Shown: positions 15,872 to 25,951, numbered from the stretch's first letter. The stretch is 64,000 bases of DNA from Clostridium sp. M62/1 (GCF_020736365.1 NZ_CP085988.1:998001-1062000), one strand, 5' to 3'. Numbers and translations: made by a program. Notes: generated from the sequence alone by a model not told the origin.

Positions 15872-16317
15872 ACTGCACCAAAAATTTCGCGATTTCGTGG
15901 GTTTACCTATGGGTTTACTGAGAGAGGAAAGCCCGGAAAACCGCATGAATACTGGTCTTTTTGGATCAAGGTCAGGTGAGTACGGTCTCAAGGCAGCCCG
16001 TCGCGCACCGCAGTTCAGCAAGCGATAATTTCCCGACTGTTAAAAATAATAGTAAGACCCCTGAAGGTGTGAAACTTTCAGGGGTCTTTTTTTGCCGCTT
16101 TCCAGTTTTCAAAAATTATTTATAGAAAATATCTATATAATTATCCGGTCTATGATATTAAACAATTAGAACTGTCCCTGCAGATGGAATATACTTGAAT
16201 AGAACCATAAAAGAGACGTTCGCAGGAAAGCTGTGAACAGGAGTACACAGGAAAGGGCCTGCTGTTTTATAAAAAGGCAGGCATCGATTTATCGAAAAAG
16301 CAGAGGAGGAGACAGGT
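15872..16317. other. Gene-free island edge and 5' region of the ABC operon
   Basis: No credible gene lies here. The first 200 bases after the integrase probably contain the attachment site, but no tRNA or duplicate core could be identified within the window. A strong terminator lies at 16056-16093. From about 16,150 a short AT-rich stretch precedes the first ABC gene, with a weak CCTGC/GGCAGG hairpin near 16,258-16,281 ahead of the AGGAGGAG site. Confidence 0.5.
16056..16093 (+). terminator. Strong rho-independent terminator at island edge
   Basis: GACCCCTGAA and TTCAGGGGTC arms around GGTGTGAAACT are followed by TTTTTTT. It could end the integrase transcript or a host gene whose 3' end marks the insertion point. 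Confidence 0.9.
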
Positions 16318-17139
16318 ATGAACAGAAAATGGAAGAGAGCAGCAGTATATACCGCAGCGGCGCTGCTGCTGACAGCATGCGGAGGCGGCGGACAGAATAC
16401 GGAGAGCAGCGCAGCCGCTGAGGAGAAGGTAATCCGCATCGGATGTGAGGCTACTACACCAGGGTGGATTCAGACGGATGAAAATGGAAATCTGTCAGGC
16501 TACGACTATGATGTATGGATGGAGATCGGAAAAAGGACAGGCTACAAGATAGAATACCAGATTATGGAGTGGGACGGCATGTGGGCCATGCTGAATGACG
16601 AGCGTCTGGATACAGTCGGGGAGCAGATATCGGCCACTGACGAGCGCAGGGAAGCCTACTGCCTGTCAGAGCCCTACGCCTACAATATCTATTCTCTTCT
16701 GTCGCGGGCAGACAACGAAGAGCTTCAGTCCATGGATGATCTGAAGGACGGAATGACCATCTCCTGTGAGACAAACACCAGTGATGAGCTGATTGTAGAG
16801 GCAATCGAGAAGGAGTACGGAGTAAAGCTGGAGCCGGTCTACTATGACGGAATGTCTGTTCAGGAAGTGGCTCTTGGAAGGTGCGATCTGTGGCCCAGGG
16901 CAAAGACTTCCTGCATTACCACGCTGGAGGAGGTAGACAACCTGAAAATCCTGGGAGATACGAATGTACTGGAGACAAATGTGTACCCATTTCCTAAGAC
17001 GGAAAGAGGAGAGGAACTGTGCTCTGTCGTTTCAGAGGCTATAAAAGAAATGCACGAGGACGGAACACTGAAAAAGCTGTCAGAAAAATGGTTTGACATG
17101 GATATTTCCGTGCAGCCGGAAGGCGCCGAGGAATTATAA
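16318..17139 (+). CDS. Amino-acid ABC transporter substrate-binding lipoprotein
   Basis: A 273-residue periplasmic-binding type 3 (SBP_bac_3) protein. A signal peptide ends in the lipobox LLTAC, so Cys21 would be lipidated and the protein anchored outside the membrane. The mature part has the expected GNLSGYDYDVW, FDTVGEQIS-like and LSEKWF elements. It leads an operon with a permease, an ATPase and a C-S lyase, which points to cystine or another sulfur amino acid as cargo. That substrate assignment is from context. An AGGAGG site precedes the ATG. Confidence 0.9.
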   Translation: MNRKWKRAAVYTAAALLLTACGGGGQNTESSAAAEEKVIRIGCEATTPGWIQTDENGNLSGYDYDVWMEIGKRTGYKIEYQIMEWDGMWAMLNDERLDTVGEQISATDERREAYCLSEPYAYNIYSLLSRADNEELQSMDDLKDGMTISCETNTSDELIVEAIEKEYGVKLEPVYYDGMSVQEVALGRCDLWPRAKTSCITTLEEVDNLKILGDTNVLETNVYPFPKTERGEELCSVVSEAIKEMHEDGTLKKLSEKWFDMDISVQPEGAEEL

Positions 17140-17154
17140 AAGGAGCGGCTAGAT

Positions 17155-17820
17155 ATGGATTGGGAATTTTCAGTCAGTGTCCTCCGCTCAATGTTTGCCG
17201 CCCTTCCCACTACCCTGAGCCTGGCAGCAGTGTCTTTTGTGCTGTCCCTGCTGCTGGCTGTGGTGATTGCAGGGATTGATTATTTTAAGGTGCCTGTCCT
17301 GAGACAGGTGTGCGCAGTCTATGTGTCATTTTTCAGAGGAACGCCGCTGATTCCTCAGCTGTTTCTCCTCTATTTCGGAATCCCTACCTTTATTCCCGAG
17401 CTGAGGGATATTCCGGCTTTTGCCGTATGTATTGTAGGGCTGACATTAAACTCGGCGGCCTATATGAAAGAGGCGGTGAGAGGAGCGCTTCTGTCTGTGC
17501 CTGCGGGACAGAGGGAGGCGGCTCTGGCCCATGGGATGACTCCCCTGCAGGCAATGGCCCACATTGTTTTTCCGCAGGCGGTCAGAGTGGCGATTCCGTC
17601 CCTGTTTAACAACCTGGTGGACATTGTGAAGGGAACCTCCATGGCCTTCACAATTGGCGTTATCGAGATTACGGCTGCCGCAAACCTGAGAGCTTCCGTG
17701 ACCTTTCGTTACTTTGAGGCGTATATGCTCCTGATGCTTCTTTACTGGGTGATTATCCTGGTGCTGGAACGGGCGGAGGCACTGCTGGAGAAAAAATTTT
17801 CAGCAGGGTATGTAAGATAG
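17155..17820 (+). CDS. Amino-acid ABC transporter permease
   Basis: A 221-residue HisM/GlnP-type permease with about five membrane segments. It has the family signatures [12 protein letters not shown], the [12 protein letters not shown] turn, [15 protein letters not shown] (the EAA loop that contacts the ATPase) and the C-terminal [10 protein letters not shown] segment. It follows the binding protein by 15 bases and precedes the ATPase by 10 bases. The same operon encodes a PatB/MalY enzyme. Confidence 0.93.
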   Translation: MDWEFSVSVLRSMFAALPTTLSLAAVSFVLSLLLAVVIAGIDYFKVPVLRQVCAVYVSFFRGTPLIPQLFLLYFGIPTFIPELRDIPAFAVCIVGLTLNSAAYMKEAVRGALLSVPAGQREAALAHGMTPLQAMAHIVFPQAVRVAIPSLFNNLVDIVKGTSMAFTIGVIEITAAANLRASVTFRYFEAYMLLMLLYWVIILVLERAEALLEKKFSAGYVR

Positions 17821-17830
17821 GGGGAGGAAA

Positions 17831-19027
17831 GTGGTAAGGATTGAAAATCTTCACAAAAGTTTCGGAAATCAGGAGGTTTTAAAGGGACTCAGCCTGGAAA
17901 TAAAGAAGGGAGAGGTGGCGGCGGTAATCGGTTCTTCAGGGACCGGAAAATCCACACTGCTTCGATGCCTGAATTATCTGGAAACGCCGGATCAGGGCAG
18001 AATTACCATCGGCGGAGTAACAGTGGACGCCGCAAGCCATACGAAAAAGGAGATTCACGCCCTGAGAAAGCAGTCGGCTATGATTTTCCAGAACTACAAC
18101 CTGTTTCTGAACAAAAATGTTCTCCACAATGTCATGGATCCTCTGATCTTTGCCAAGAAAATGAACCGGCAGGAGGCCAGAAAAAAGGCTGAATACTATC
18201 TGGAAAAGGTGGGAATGGGAGACAGAGCACAGCAGTATCCTGCCACTCTTTCAGGAGGGCAGCAGCAGCGGGTGGCCATTGCCCGCTCTCTGGCTGTAGA
18301 GCCGGATGTGCTGCTCTTCGATGAACCCACGTCTGCCCTGGATCCAGAGTGGGTTCAGGAGGTGCTGGAGGTCATTGAGAAGCTGGCAGAGCAGCACTTT
18401 ACCATGATCATTGTGACACATGAGATGAAGTTTGCAGAAAAGGTGGCAGATCGGGTGATTTTTATGGAGAATGGAAAAATTGTGGAAGAGGGAACAGCAA
18501 AGGAGATGTTTAAAAATCCGAAAAACAAACGCACCAGAGCGTTCCTGAAGCTGGAAGAGAAACAGGAATATCAGGTAATCCTGTCTGACCATTACAAAGA
18601 AATGATCCCCATGTTTATTGAGGAAGGGCTTGAGATGGAACCTGACTCCGAGGAGCCGGAGGGACTTTTAACCTGTCTGGAGGTGAAGGACACAGAGACG
18701 GGACAAAGACTGGGAGGAGCGTCTTTGGTTTACGACAAGGATGTATTCATCCTGAAAACAGTGGCAGTAAAAAAGGAGTTTCAGGGAAGGGGACTGGGAA
18801 GGCTTCTGGTGCAGCGGGCAGAGGCAGAGGCCCGGAAAAGAGGGGCGCAGTGCCTGTATCTGAATGCCAAGGTGCCGGAATTTTATAAAAAGCTTGGCTT
18901 TGAGATCATCCGGAGGGATGATGCCCCGGATATTTCTGACTGCCAGAACTGTCACAGGTATCACAATGGATGTGAGTCTGAGATCATGAAGAAGGAATGG
19001 ACAAATGCAGGAGACAGTGAAGTATAG
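17831..19027 (+). CDS. ABC transporter ATPase fused to a GNAT acetyltransferase
   Basis: A 398-residue protein made of two domains. Residues 1-240 are a complete polar amino-acid ABC ATPase (GlnQ type): Walker [11 protein letters not shown]-loop FQNYNLF, signature LSGGQQQ, Walker [12 protein letters not shown] and switch His in THE. Residues about 245-390 are a GNAT-like N-acetyltransferase with the acetyl-CoA motif [12 protein letters not shown] near 317 and a Cys/His-containing tail ([11 protein letters not shown]). Normal ATPases of this type end near residue 245. There is no stop or frameshift between the domains. The start is GTG after GGGGAGG. The acetylated substrate is unknown, perhaps the transported amino acid. 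Confidence 0.88.
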   Translation: MVRIENLHKSFGNQEVLKGLSLEIKKGEVAAVIGSSGTGKSTLLRCLNYLETPDQGRITIGGVTVDAASHTKKEIHALRKQSAMIFQNYNLFLNKNVLHNVMDPLIFAKKMNRQEARKKAEYYLEKVGMGDRAQQYPATLSGGQQQRVAIARSLAVEPDVLLFDEPTSALDPEWVQEVLEVIEKLAEQHFTMIIVTHEMKFAEKVADRVIFMENGKIVEEGTAKEMFKNPKNKRTRAFLKLEEKQEYQVILSDHYKEMIPMFIEEGLEMEPDSEEPEGLLTCLEVKDTETGQRLGGASLVYDKDVFILKTVAVKKEFQGRGLGRLLVQRAEAEARKRGAQCLYLNAKVPEFYKKLGFEIIRRDDAPDISDCQNCHRYHNGCESEIMKKEWTNAGDSEV

Positions 19028-20171
19028 GGACAGAAAAAACACAGACTGTGAGAAATGGGACGGTCTTAAGGAGCAGTTCGGCAAAGCAGAGCTTCTGCCG
19101 GCCTGGGTGGCAGACATGGATTTCGAGGCTCCCGCCTGTGTGCAGGAAGCTCTCAGAAAGTATGTGGACTTTAATGTATACGGCTATTATAAGGTGCCGG
19201 AGGACTACTGGCAGTCGTTTATCAGCTGGGAGAGGAAGTACCATTCCTATCAGGTGGAAAAAGAGTGGATACGCTTTGTGCCGGGAGTGGTGCCGGCCAT
19301 TTACTGGCTGATTCAGATGCTGACCGGGGAGGGGGACTCCGTTCTCGTGATGCCTCCGGTCTATTATCCGTTTTTTCATGCGGCAGAGGAAACAGGGCGA
19401 AGGCTGATTCGCTGCCCTCTGCGCTGCAGGGACGGTGTCTACGAGATGGATACAGAGCTGTTTGAGAAGAAAATCAAAGAGGAAAAGGTCAGACTGTTTA
19501 TTCTCTGTTCTCCTCATAACCCGGTGGGGCGCGTATGGACGCGGGAAGAACTGAAGACGATTCTGGACCTGTGCCTGGAAAACCATGTTTTTGTAATTGC
19601 TGATGAGATTCACCAGGATCTGATTACAGGGGAGCGGGAGCAGACAGCGGCGGCAGCTGTGGGAAGTTACGACAGCATTCTGATAACCCTGACATCTGCG
19701 GCCAAAACCTTCAATCTTTCAGGCTGCCAGAATGGCTTTCTGATTATCCCCGATTCCGGTCTCCGGCAAAGATATGACGAGACGGCCAGGAGGCTTCATC
19801 TGACAGAAGGGGGAGCCTTTGGCTACATAGCCGTGCAGGCTGCTTATCAGGGAGGCAGGCAGTGGCTGGAGAAAGCACTCTGCCTAGTCAGGGATAATTA
19901 TGTCTGCCTGAAGGAAGCGCTGAGCCAGAGCCTTCCGGAGGCAGTTATCTCACCTCTGGAGGGAACCTATCTTGCGTGGGTTGATTTATCGGGGGCAGTG
20001 AAAAAAGAAAGAGTGAAGGAACTGGTTCAGAACCGGTGCGGACTCGCAGTGGATTTTGGGGAGTGGTTTGGAGGCAGGGAGTATGAGGGATATATCCGGA
20101 TTAACCTGGCCACCAGCAGGGAAAATGTGAAGGAAATCGCAGACAGGCTCAGCCTTTTAATAGAAGGATAG
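19005..20171 (+). CDS. PatB/MalY-type C-S lyase (aminotransferase fold)
   Basis: A 388-residue PLP enzyme of the cystathionine beta-lyase PatB/MalY family. It opens with [14 protein letters not shown] and has [28 protein letters not shown] and the Schiff-base lysine in [10 protein letters not shown] near residue 230. It would split cystathionine, cystine or other cysteine S-conjugates into a thiol, pyruvate and ammonia. The gene overlaps the ABC-GNAT fusion by 23 bases, so transport and breakdown are coupled. Substrate range is inferred. Confidence 0.9.
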   Translation: MQETVKYRDRKNTDCEKWDGLKEQFGKAELLPAWVADMDFEAPACVQEALRKYVDFNVYGYYKVPEDYWQSFISWERKYHSYQVEKEWIRFVPGVVPAIYWLIQMLTGEGDSVLVMPPVYYPFFHAAEETGRRLIRCPLRCRDGVYEMDTELFEKKIKEEKVRLFILCSPHNPVGRVWTREELKTILDLCLENHVFVIADEIHQDLITGEREQTAAAAVGSYDSILITLTSAAKTFNLSGCQNGFLIIPDSGLRQRYDETARRLHLTEGGAFGYIAVQAAYQGGRQWLEKALCLVRDNYVCLKEALSQSLPEAVISPLEGTYLAWVDLSGAVKKERVKELVQNRCGLAVDFGEWFGGREYEGYIRINLATSRENVKEIADRLSLLIEG

Positions 20172-20280
20172 CCTTTCCCGCATCAGAATCATACCGCTGC
20201 AGAGTCAGAGCAGTTCGTTCAGAAACAAGCAGATGTGATCGTCTGCTGCAAAACAGACCTCTGAGAAAATAGTGCATAAA

Positions 20281-20332
20281 AATCGGCACCTGAGGAAGCA
20301 AAAACTGCTTCCAAGGGCGCCGATTTTTTTTT
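20281..20332. terminator. Bidirectional terminator between lyase and MATE genes
   Basis: Outer arms AATCGGC/GCCGATT and inner GGAAGCA/TGCTTCC are followed by a long T-run on the plus strand. The hairpin directly abuts the stop of the convergent MATE gene. Confidence 0.85.
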
Positions 20333-21697
20333 TCAGCCGGCCTCCCCTCCTTTTCGCTCCCACACAAGCCCTCTCTCGTCAAATCTTCCCCACCTGCGGT
20401 AACAGAATACCTCAAACAGGGCCATGCAGATCCATCCGATGATGGTTCCGGCTGCCACAGCCTGAACACCCATGGCGTCTAAAAGCAGGTAGGTCAGGGC
20501 CACACGGATGGGAATCTGCAGAAGGGTGGCCCAGAGGGTGATTTTCAGGTTTCCGATCCCTCTGAAATATCCCTGGAAGGTATTGGTAATCCCGGACAGA
20601 AGGTATCCGAAGGACATGGGAATCAGGTAGGAGATCCCCGCTGCGATCGCCGCAGTTTCCTCCGGCTTCAGGAAAAAGCCCAAAAGCAGCCGGCACTGGC
20701 TGAACACGAGGACTGCCACCAGGGCCACGTAAATCTCCGCAATACAGAGCATGGTTTTCAGCCCCTTCGAGATCCGGCCGAAGGTTCCTGCCCCTTTATT
20801 CTGGGCCGCAAAGGTAGTCATGGAGGAGGCCAGGCTGTCGCCGGGGGCCAGCACGTAGCTGTCCACGATGGAGACTGCATTGAAGGCTGCGACGGCGTCC
20901 ACGCCCAGCATGTTGACTCCGGACTGGACGAGAAGCCGGCCCAGGTACAGCATGGTCTGCTGGAGGGCGGAGACAGAGCTGAAATCAATGGTCTTTTTCA
21001 GAAAATCCCTGTCTATGCGGAGCTCTCTGACGGGAACCCAGAGGATTTTTGCCCGGACAGCGATGTAGGCAAAGAGAAGAAGGGAGGAAACTGCCTGGGC
21101 GATCACAGTGGCCACAGCAGCTCCATAGACGCTCATGTGAAAGGTTCCCACAAGAAGGATGTCCAGAACTACATTGACAACAGTTGTGATTATCAGCACA
21201 TACAGAGGGGCCTTGGAATCTCCGATGGCCCGAAGTCCCGCAGACAGGATATTGTAAAAAAAGGTGAAGATCAGTCCTGCGGTGACGATTCTCAGATAGT
21301 CGGATGCCAGAGGGGCGATCTCCTCAGGTGTCTGCGTCAGGCGGATGAAAAGCCCGCTTCCCGCCACAGCCAGCACAGTGATAATGACGGTGAGGATCAG
21401 ACCGGACACGATGGAGGTGGCCATCTCCTTTTTCAGCGCCGGAAAGTCACCGGCCCCGAAGTACTCTGCCATGATGATAGATGCGCCCATGGAAAGACCT
21501 ACGATCAGAAAAATCAGAATATTCATAATCGGACCGGCCGCGCCGATGGCTGCCAGCGCCTCTTTTCCGTTAAACTGCCCCACCACGACGGAATCCACGG
21601 TGTGGTAGAGCTGCTGGAACAGGTTTCCGAATACCAGCGGAACCGCATATACAAGCAGGTGGCCGGTGATACTTCCCTGCGTCATGTTTCTGGCCAT
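20333..21697 (-). CDS. MATE family efflux transporter
   Basis: A 454-residue membrane protein with twelve predicted segments in two repeats. The N-terminal half has PLVFGNLFQQLYHTVDSVVVGQF and AAIGAAGPIM, and the matching second-half segment has STMTTFAAQNKGAGT-like residues. MATE proteins export cationic drugs or metabolites using Na+ or H+ gradients. A GGAGGAC site precedes the start. It diverges from the RpiR regulator across a 148-base AT-rich intergenic region with several TATAAT-like sequences, so shared regulation is possible. Confidence 0.92.
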   Translation of the reverse strand: MARNMTQGSITGHLLVYAVPLVFGNLFQQLYHTVDSVVVGQFNGKEALAAIGAAGPIMNILIFLIVGLSMGASIIMAEYFGAGDFPALKKEMATSIVSGLILTVIITVLAVAGSGLFIRLTQTPEEIAPLASDYLRIVTAGLIFTFFYNILSAGLRAIGDSKAPLYVLIITTVVNVVLDILLVGTFHMSVYGAAVATVIAQAVSSLLLFAYIAVRAKILWVPVRELRIDRDFLKKTIDFSSVSALQQTMLYLGRLLVQSGVNMLGVDAVAAFNAVSIVDSYVLAPGDSLASSMTTFAAQNKGAGTFGRISKGLKTMLCIAEIYVALVAVLVFSQCRLLLGFFLKPEETAAIAAGISYLIPMSFGYLLSGITNTFQGYFRGIGNLKITLWATLLQIPIRVALTYLLLDAMGVQAVAAGTIIGWICMALFEVFCYRRWGRFDERGLVWERKGGEAG

Positions 21698-21845
21698 AGA
21701 TTGTCCTCCTTCTGCTGTCCTGACAAATAAAATGATTTAAAAAAATCAAAACTATTGTATAATAATTATAAAAAATCATTCATACCACAATTATAAGACT
21801 ATTTCAGGGATTGTCAACAAAAGAAAGAGAAAAGAGAGGGTTCAT

Positions 21846-22823
21846 ATGGAAGAGAGGAAGAAAACAGAGAAAGCTGATGAGAGCATAAGAGAGAGAGGGG
21901 GGAGAGAGATGGCAGAAGAAGGTGAAGCGAAAAAGCAGAGAGAAAAAGGAGGGACGGCCGTCAGTGAAAAAGAAACGCTGGAGGCGCGCATCGCGGCCGC
22001 AAGGCTGACGCCCAGAGATCGGGCCGTTCTGGACTATATCGTGAAAAATAAGAAGGAGGCCTGTTTTGAGACGGCGGCGCAGATTGCGAAGAAGGCGGGC
22101 GTCAGCGCCTCCGCGGCGGTGCGCGTGTCAGGACGGCTGGGATTTGAGAGCTTTGCCCAGTTTAAACGGGCTCTTCAGGCTGAGCTGAAGAGAGAGCTGG
22201 AAGGCGGCATGAAAGTCCGTCCCATTCCCTACGAGAAGATCAAAAGCTACGACGGGCTGACAGACGAGGAGCTGATAGGTGCAATCCGTCAGAACGCCCT
22301 CAGAAACATTGAGAGGGATCAGAACCCCGGCGATTACGGCAGCTGCAGCCGGGCGGCTGACATCCTGTCCGAGGCGGAGCGTGTCTTTTTAGTGGGCTTT
22401 CGCGCCTGCGCCGGATTTGCGGCCTCCTTCGGAGTTATGCTCTCCTGTGTGCGGCCGGGGGTACATGTGGTCAACGGCTCCTGCCCGACGGTGGATACCC
22501 TGGTGGATCTGACCGGGAGGGATGCAGTGGCAGTTATTTCCTATGACCGCTATTCCAGCGAGGCAGTCTTTGCGGCGTCCATGGCCAGGAAGGCCGGCAG
22601 CCGTATCATCGCAGTGACAGACAGGCCATCCTCCCCTGTCTGCGCCGGGGCGGAGGCAATTCTATTAAACAGTACAGAAAACCTCTCCTTCTATAACTCC
22701 TATGTAAGCCTCGTCATGACCATGGAGGTTCTGACCGGGCTTATGAGTAGCAGGGGCAGAGAGCAGAATGAGGAGCGTTTAAAAAAAATGGAAGAGTTTC
22801 TTACAGAAACGGGACGATACTAG
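21846..22823 (+). CDS. MurR/RpiR family transcriptional regulator
   Basis: A 325-residue regulator. Residues about 45-120 form the HTH_6 domain (LTPRDRAVLDYIVKNKK, then AQIAKKAGVSASAAVRVSGRLGFESFAQFK). Residues about 165-290 form a SIS sugar-phosphate-binding domain (VFLVGFRACAGFAASF, AVAVISYDRYSSEAV). The first 40 residues are a highly charged extension of Glu, Arg and Lys that is unusual for the family. A later start, such as the ATG at 21909, would remove part of it. It may control the divergent MATE gene or the peptidase downstream. The ligand is unknown. Confidence 0.88.
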   Translation: MEERKKTEKADESIRERGGREMAEEGEAKKQREKGGTAVSEKETLEARIAAARLTPRDRAVLDYIVKNKKEACFETAAQIAKKAGVSASAAVRVSGRLGFESFAQFKRALQAELKRELEGGMKVRPIPYEKIKSYDGLTDEELIGAIRQNALRNIERDQNPGDYGSCSRAADILSEAERVFLVGFRACAGFAASFGVMLSCVRPGVHVVNGSCPTVDTLVDLTGRDAVAVISYDRYSSEAVFAASMARKAGSRIIAVTDRPSSPVCAGAEAILLNSTENLSFYNSYVSLVMTMEVLTGLMSSRGREQNEERLKKMEEFLTETGRY

Positions 22824-22990
22824 AAAATACAGGGGATATGTGATAGAATGTTTACAGTTCGTGCTTTGCCAAGGATACCCATCCGGCAGCGGCGGCAGCG
22901 GCAGACCGTCCGGTTTTGCCCTCTGTCTGCCCTGCCGTGCCTTTTCAGGCATAGACGGCAAAAAAATGCACAGAAGGAGAAAAAAGAAAG

Positions 22991-24085
22991 ATGGAATATA
23001 TGAAATATATTTTAGACACACTGGAAAAGATTGTGAACACCCCAAGCCCTTCCGGCTGCACCGGAAAGGTCATGGAGATCGTCCGCAGGGAGGCGGAGGG
23101 CTTTGGCTTTCAGACGGAGTACAACCGCAAGGGCGGCCTGATTATCACAGTTCCCGGACAGACAGAAACGGTTGTGGCTTTTTCCGGCCATGTGGATACT
23201 CTGGGGGCCATGGTGCGCTCTGTGCGAGCCGGCGGCACGCTTGCCTTCACCCAGGTGGGAGGCATGATGATGGAGGCGATTGAGGGAAGCTACTGCAAAA
23301 TCCTCACCAGAGACGGCAGAGAGTTTACGGGAACCATCCAGACCACTCAGCCGTCCGTACACGTGTGGGACGGATGCCGGGAGCTGAAGAGGACAGAGGA
23401 AAATATGGAGATCCGTCTGGACGAGATTGTGCGCACGGCAGAGGATGTGGAAAAGCTGGGAATCGGAGCCGGCGACTTCGTGAGCTTTGATCCGAAGTTT
23501 GTGGTGACGGAGAGAGGGTTTGTCAAATCCAGGCATATGGATGACAAGGCTTCCGTCGCTGTCATCCTGGGCGTGTTAAAGTATATTCACGACACGGGGA
23601 AGAAGCCGGTGCAGACTCTGAAAATGCTGATCAGCAATTACGAGGAGGTCGGCCATGGGTGCAGCTATATCCCGGAGGATGTGGAGGAGCTGATCTCAGT
23701 GGACATGGGATGCGTGGGAGACGACTTAAACGGAGATGAGTACCGTGTTTCCATCTGTGCCAAGGACTCCAGCGGACCTTATGATTTCGATATGACCAAC
23801 CGGCTCATTTCCCTGGCAAAGGAGTACGGGATCGGCTATACAGTTGACATATTTCCCCACTACGGTTCGGATGTGTCAGCAGCCTTAAAGGGAGGAAACA
23901 ATATCCGGGGAGCCCTCATCGGCCAGGGAGTCAGCGCCTCCCACGGCCAGGAGAGAACCCATGTGAGGGGACTTATGGAAACCTTCCGGCTCATCGCGGC
24001 TTATGCAGGGCTTATGGAGAAGGAAGAATCCTCCAGACTCTTTGAGGAGCTCCTCCTTTGCGAAGGCTCTGGAAGCGGGAGGTAG
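22991..24085 (+). CDS. M42 family metallopeptidase (glutamyl aminopeptidase type)
   Basis: A 364-residue cytoplasmic aminopeptidase of the M42 family. Metal ligands and catalytic residues are seen in order: SGHVDTLG, SRHMDDKAS (bridging Asp), NYEEVGHG (general-base Glu and ligand), VDMGC and SHGQERTH. These enzymes form large tetrahedral complexes that trim peptides. A short hairpin (TGCCGT/ACGGCA, near 22941-22967) precedes it. It is followed six bases later by the heptose gene hddC, so the peptidase may be cotranscribed with the sugar locus. Confidence 0.92.
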   Translation: MEYMKYILDTLEKIVNTPSPSGCTGKVMEIVRREAEGFGFQTEYNRKGGLIITVPGQTETVVAFSGHVDTLGAMVRSVRAGGTLAFTQVGGMMMEAIEGSYCKILTRDGREFTGTIQTTQPSVHVWDGCRELKRTEENMEIRLDEIVRTAEDVEKLGIGAGDFVSFDPKFVVTERGFVKSRHMDDKASVAVILGVLKYIHDTGKKPVQTLKMLISNYEEVGHGCSYIPEDVEELISVDMGCVGDDLNGDEYRVSICAKDSSGPYDFDMTNRLISLAKEYGIGYTVDIFPHYGSDVSAALKGGNNIRGALIGQGVSASHGQERTHVRGLMETFRLIAAYAGLMEKEESSRLFEELLLCEGSGSGR

Positions 24086-24091
24086 GGAAAC

Positions 24092-24802
24092 ATGCAGGCA
24101 ATTTTACTGGCAGGAGGACTCGGGACAAGACTTCGCAGCGTGGTAAGCGACAGGCCCAAGCCCATGGCCCTGATCGAGGGAAGGCCGTTTATGGAGTACG
24201 TGGTGAGGGGGCTTGCCCGCCACGGGATTGCGGACATTATCTTTGCCGTGGGATATAAGGGCAGTATGGTGGAAGAGCACTTCAGGGACGGAAGCAACCT
24301 TGGGATCCGTGCGTCCTACGCATATGAGGAGGAGCTTCTCGGCACAGCCGGGGCCATAAAGAATGCGGGAAGATTTGTGACAGAGGAGCGCTTCTTTGTC
24401 CTCAATGCAGATACCTATTACAGTCTGGACTACAGCCGCCTGGCGAAGCTGCAGGCAGAAAAGAGCCTCGATATGGCTCTGGTGCTTCGAGAGGTGGATG
24501 ATATTTCCCGGTATGGAGCGGCAACGCTCACAGACGGCATGCTCACCGGCTTCAATGAAAAGCTGGAGGGAGAGAAGCGCCCGGGCACCATCAACGGAGG
24601 CGTTTACCTGATGGACCGCAGACTGCTTAAGGAGATCCCGGAGGGGAAGGTCTCCCTGGAGCAGGAGATGATCCCCCGCTGGATGAAGGAGGGAAAACGC
24701 CTGGGAGGCTTTGTCAATGAGGGATATTTTATCGACATCGGAATCCCGGAGGATTATTTCAGGTTCCAGGAGGACGTAAAGAAAGGAGTCGTTTCATGGT
24801 AA
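24092..24802 (+). CDS. hddC: Heptose-1-phosphate guanylyltransferase
   Basis: A 236-residue nucleotidyltransferase of the NTP_transferase family with the pyrophosphorylase motif LLAGGLGTRLRSV and the PKPMA signature. The metal-binding LNADTYY is near residue 107 and EGYFIDIGIPEDY near the end. With hddA, gmhB and gmhA nearby, the likely reaction is GTP plus D-glycero-alpha-D-manno-heptose-1-phosphate to GDP-heptose. The base specificity is assigned from this gene company. The stop overlaps the hddA start by seven bases. Confidence 0.85.
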   Translation: MQAILLAGGLGTRLRSVVSDRPKPMALIEGRPFMEYVVRGLARHGIADIIFAVGYKGSMVEEHFRDGSNLGIRASYAYEEELLGTAGAIKNAGRFVTEERFFVLNADTYYSLDYSRLAKLQAEKSLDMALVLREVDDISRYGAATLTDGMLTGFNEKLEGEKRPGTINGGVYLMDRRLLKEIPEGKVSLEQEMIPRWMKEGKRLGGFVNEGYFIDIGIPEDYFRFQEDVKKGVVSW

Positions 24803-25866
24803 TTCGCGCGAAAGCGCCCCTTCGCGTCAGCTTCGGAGGAGGCGGAACGGATGTAGAGCCTTTCTGCGTAGAGCAGGGAGGAGCCATTATCGGGAGCACC
24901 ATCAATAAATACGCATACTGCTCCATCATTCCCAGAGAGGATGACCAGATCGTGGTCCACTCCCTGGACTTTGACATGACGGTGAAATATAATACAAAGG
25001 AAAATTATGTCTATGACGGAAAGCTGGATCTGGTGACAGCAGCCCTGAAGGCCATGGACATCAAGAAGGGCTGCGAGGTCTATCTGCAGTGCGATGCGCC
25101 TCCCGGCTCAGGCCTGGGAACATCCTCCACCGTGATGGTGGCTCTTCTCTCGGCCATGGCCAAGTGGAAGGGAATCGAGCTGGACGGCTACGCCATGGCC
25201 GACCTGGCCTACGGCGTGGAGAGACTTGACCTGGGAATCGCCGGAGGCTATCAGGATCAGTATGCATCCACCTTTGGAGGATTTAACTTTATCGAGTTTC
25301 ACGGCAGGAACAATGTGATTGTAAACCCGCTGCGGATTAAGAAGGATATTATCCATGAGCTTCAGTACAACCTGCTTCTGTGCTATACGGGAAATATCCA
25401 TGTTTCCGCAAATATTATCAAGGATCAGGTGAGCAACTACAAGAAACAGGATGCCTTTGACGCCATGTGCGAGGTGAAGGCTCTGGCCTACGCCATGAAG
25501 GACGAGCTTCTGAGAGGAAATCTCCACAGCTTCGGAAAGCTCCTGGACTATGGCTGGCAGAGCAAAAAGCGCATGAGCAGCAAGATAACCAATCCACAGA
25601 TCGATGAGCTCTACGATGAGGCCAAGAAGGCCGGGGCTCTGGGAGGAAAGCTTCTGGGAGCAGGCGGCGGCGGCTTCCTTCTCATGTACTGCCCCTACAA
25701 TGTCAAGCACAAGGTGGCGGCCCGCATGGAGCAGGTGGGCGGACAGCTCATGGACTGGAACTTTGAGCTGCGGGGTGTCCAGAGCTGGTGCTGCGACAGT
25801 GAGAGGTGGAAGTACGGGGAGGTCAGTGTCCGGATGCCTGACAGGAATTACACCTTTAAGCTGTGA
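24796..25866 (+). CDS. hddA: D-glycero-alpha-D-manno-heptose-7-phosphate kinase
   Basis: A 356-residue GHMP kinase. It has the N-terminal substrate motif RAKAPLRVSFGGGGTDVEPF, the ATP-binding PPGSGLGTSS near residue 102 and a C-terminal GALGGKLLGAGGGGF motif. In the GDP-heptose route it phosphorylates heptose-7-phosphate at C1 with the alpha configuration. It is translationally coupled to hddC. The next gene encodes the matching 7-phosphatase. Confidence 0.9.
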   Translation: MVIRAKAPLRVSFGGGGTDVEPFCVEQGGAIIGSTINKYAYCSIIPREDDQIVVHSLDFDMTVKYNTKENYVYDGKLDLVTAALKAMDIKKGCEVYLQCDAPPGSGLGTSSTVMVALLSAMAKWKGIELDGYAMADLAYGVERLDLGIAGGYQDQYASTFGGFNFIEFHGRNNVIVNPLRIKKDIIHELQYNLLLCYTGNIHVSANIIKDQVSNYKKQDAFDAMCEVKALAYAMKDELLRGNLHSFGKLLDYGWQSKKRMSSKITNPQIDELYDEAKKAGALGGKLLGAGGGGFLLMYCPYNVKHKVAARMEQVGGQLMDWNFELRGVQSWCCDSERWKYGEVSVRMPDRNYTFKL

Positions 25867-25951
25867 TTGGAATGGGAAGCAGGCAGCAGGAAAGCAGGGC
25901 AGGGAAACAGAAACCTGCCCTGAAAATGGTACATGCAGGGAGGACGACGGA

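Noticed and set aside
15872..16060. tRNA gene as integration target at the island edge
   Set aside because: No cloverleaf with acceptor and T-arm could be formed by eye in this stretch.
25604..25951. N-terminal extension of gmhB
   Set aside because: It overlaps hddA over 260 bases in another frame; GTG 25952 has a good ribosome-binding site and the expected N-terminus.
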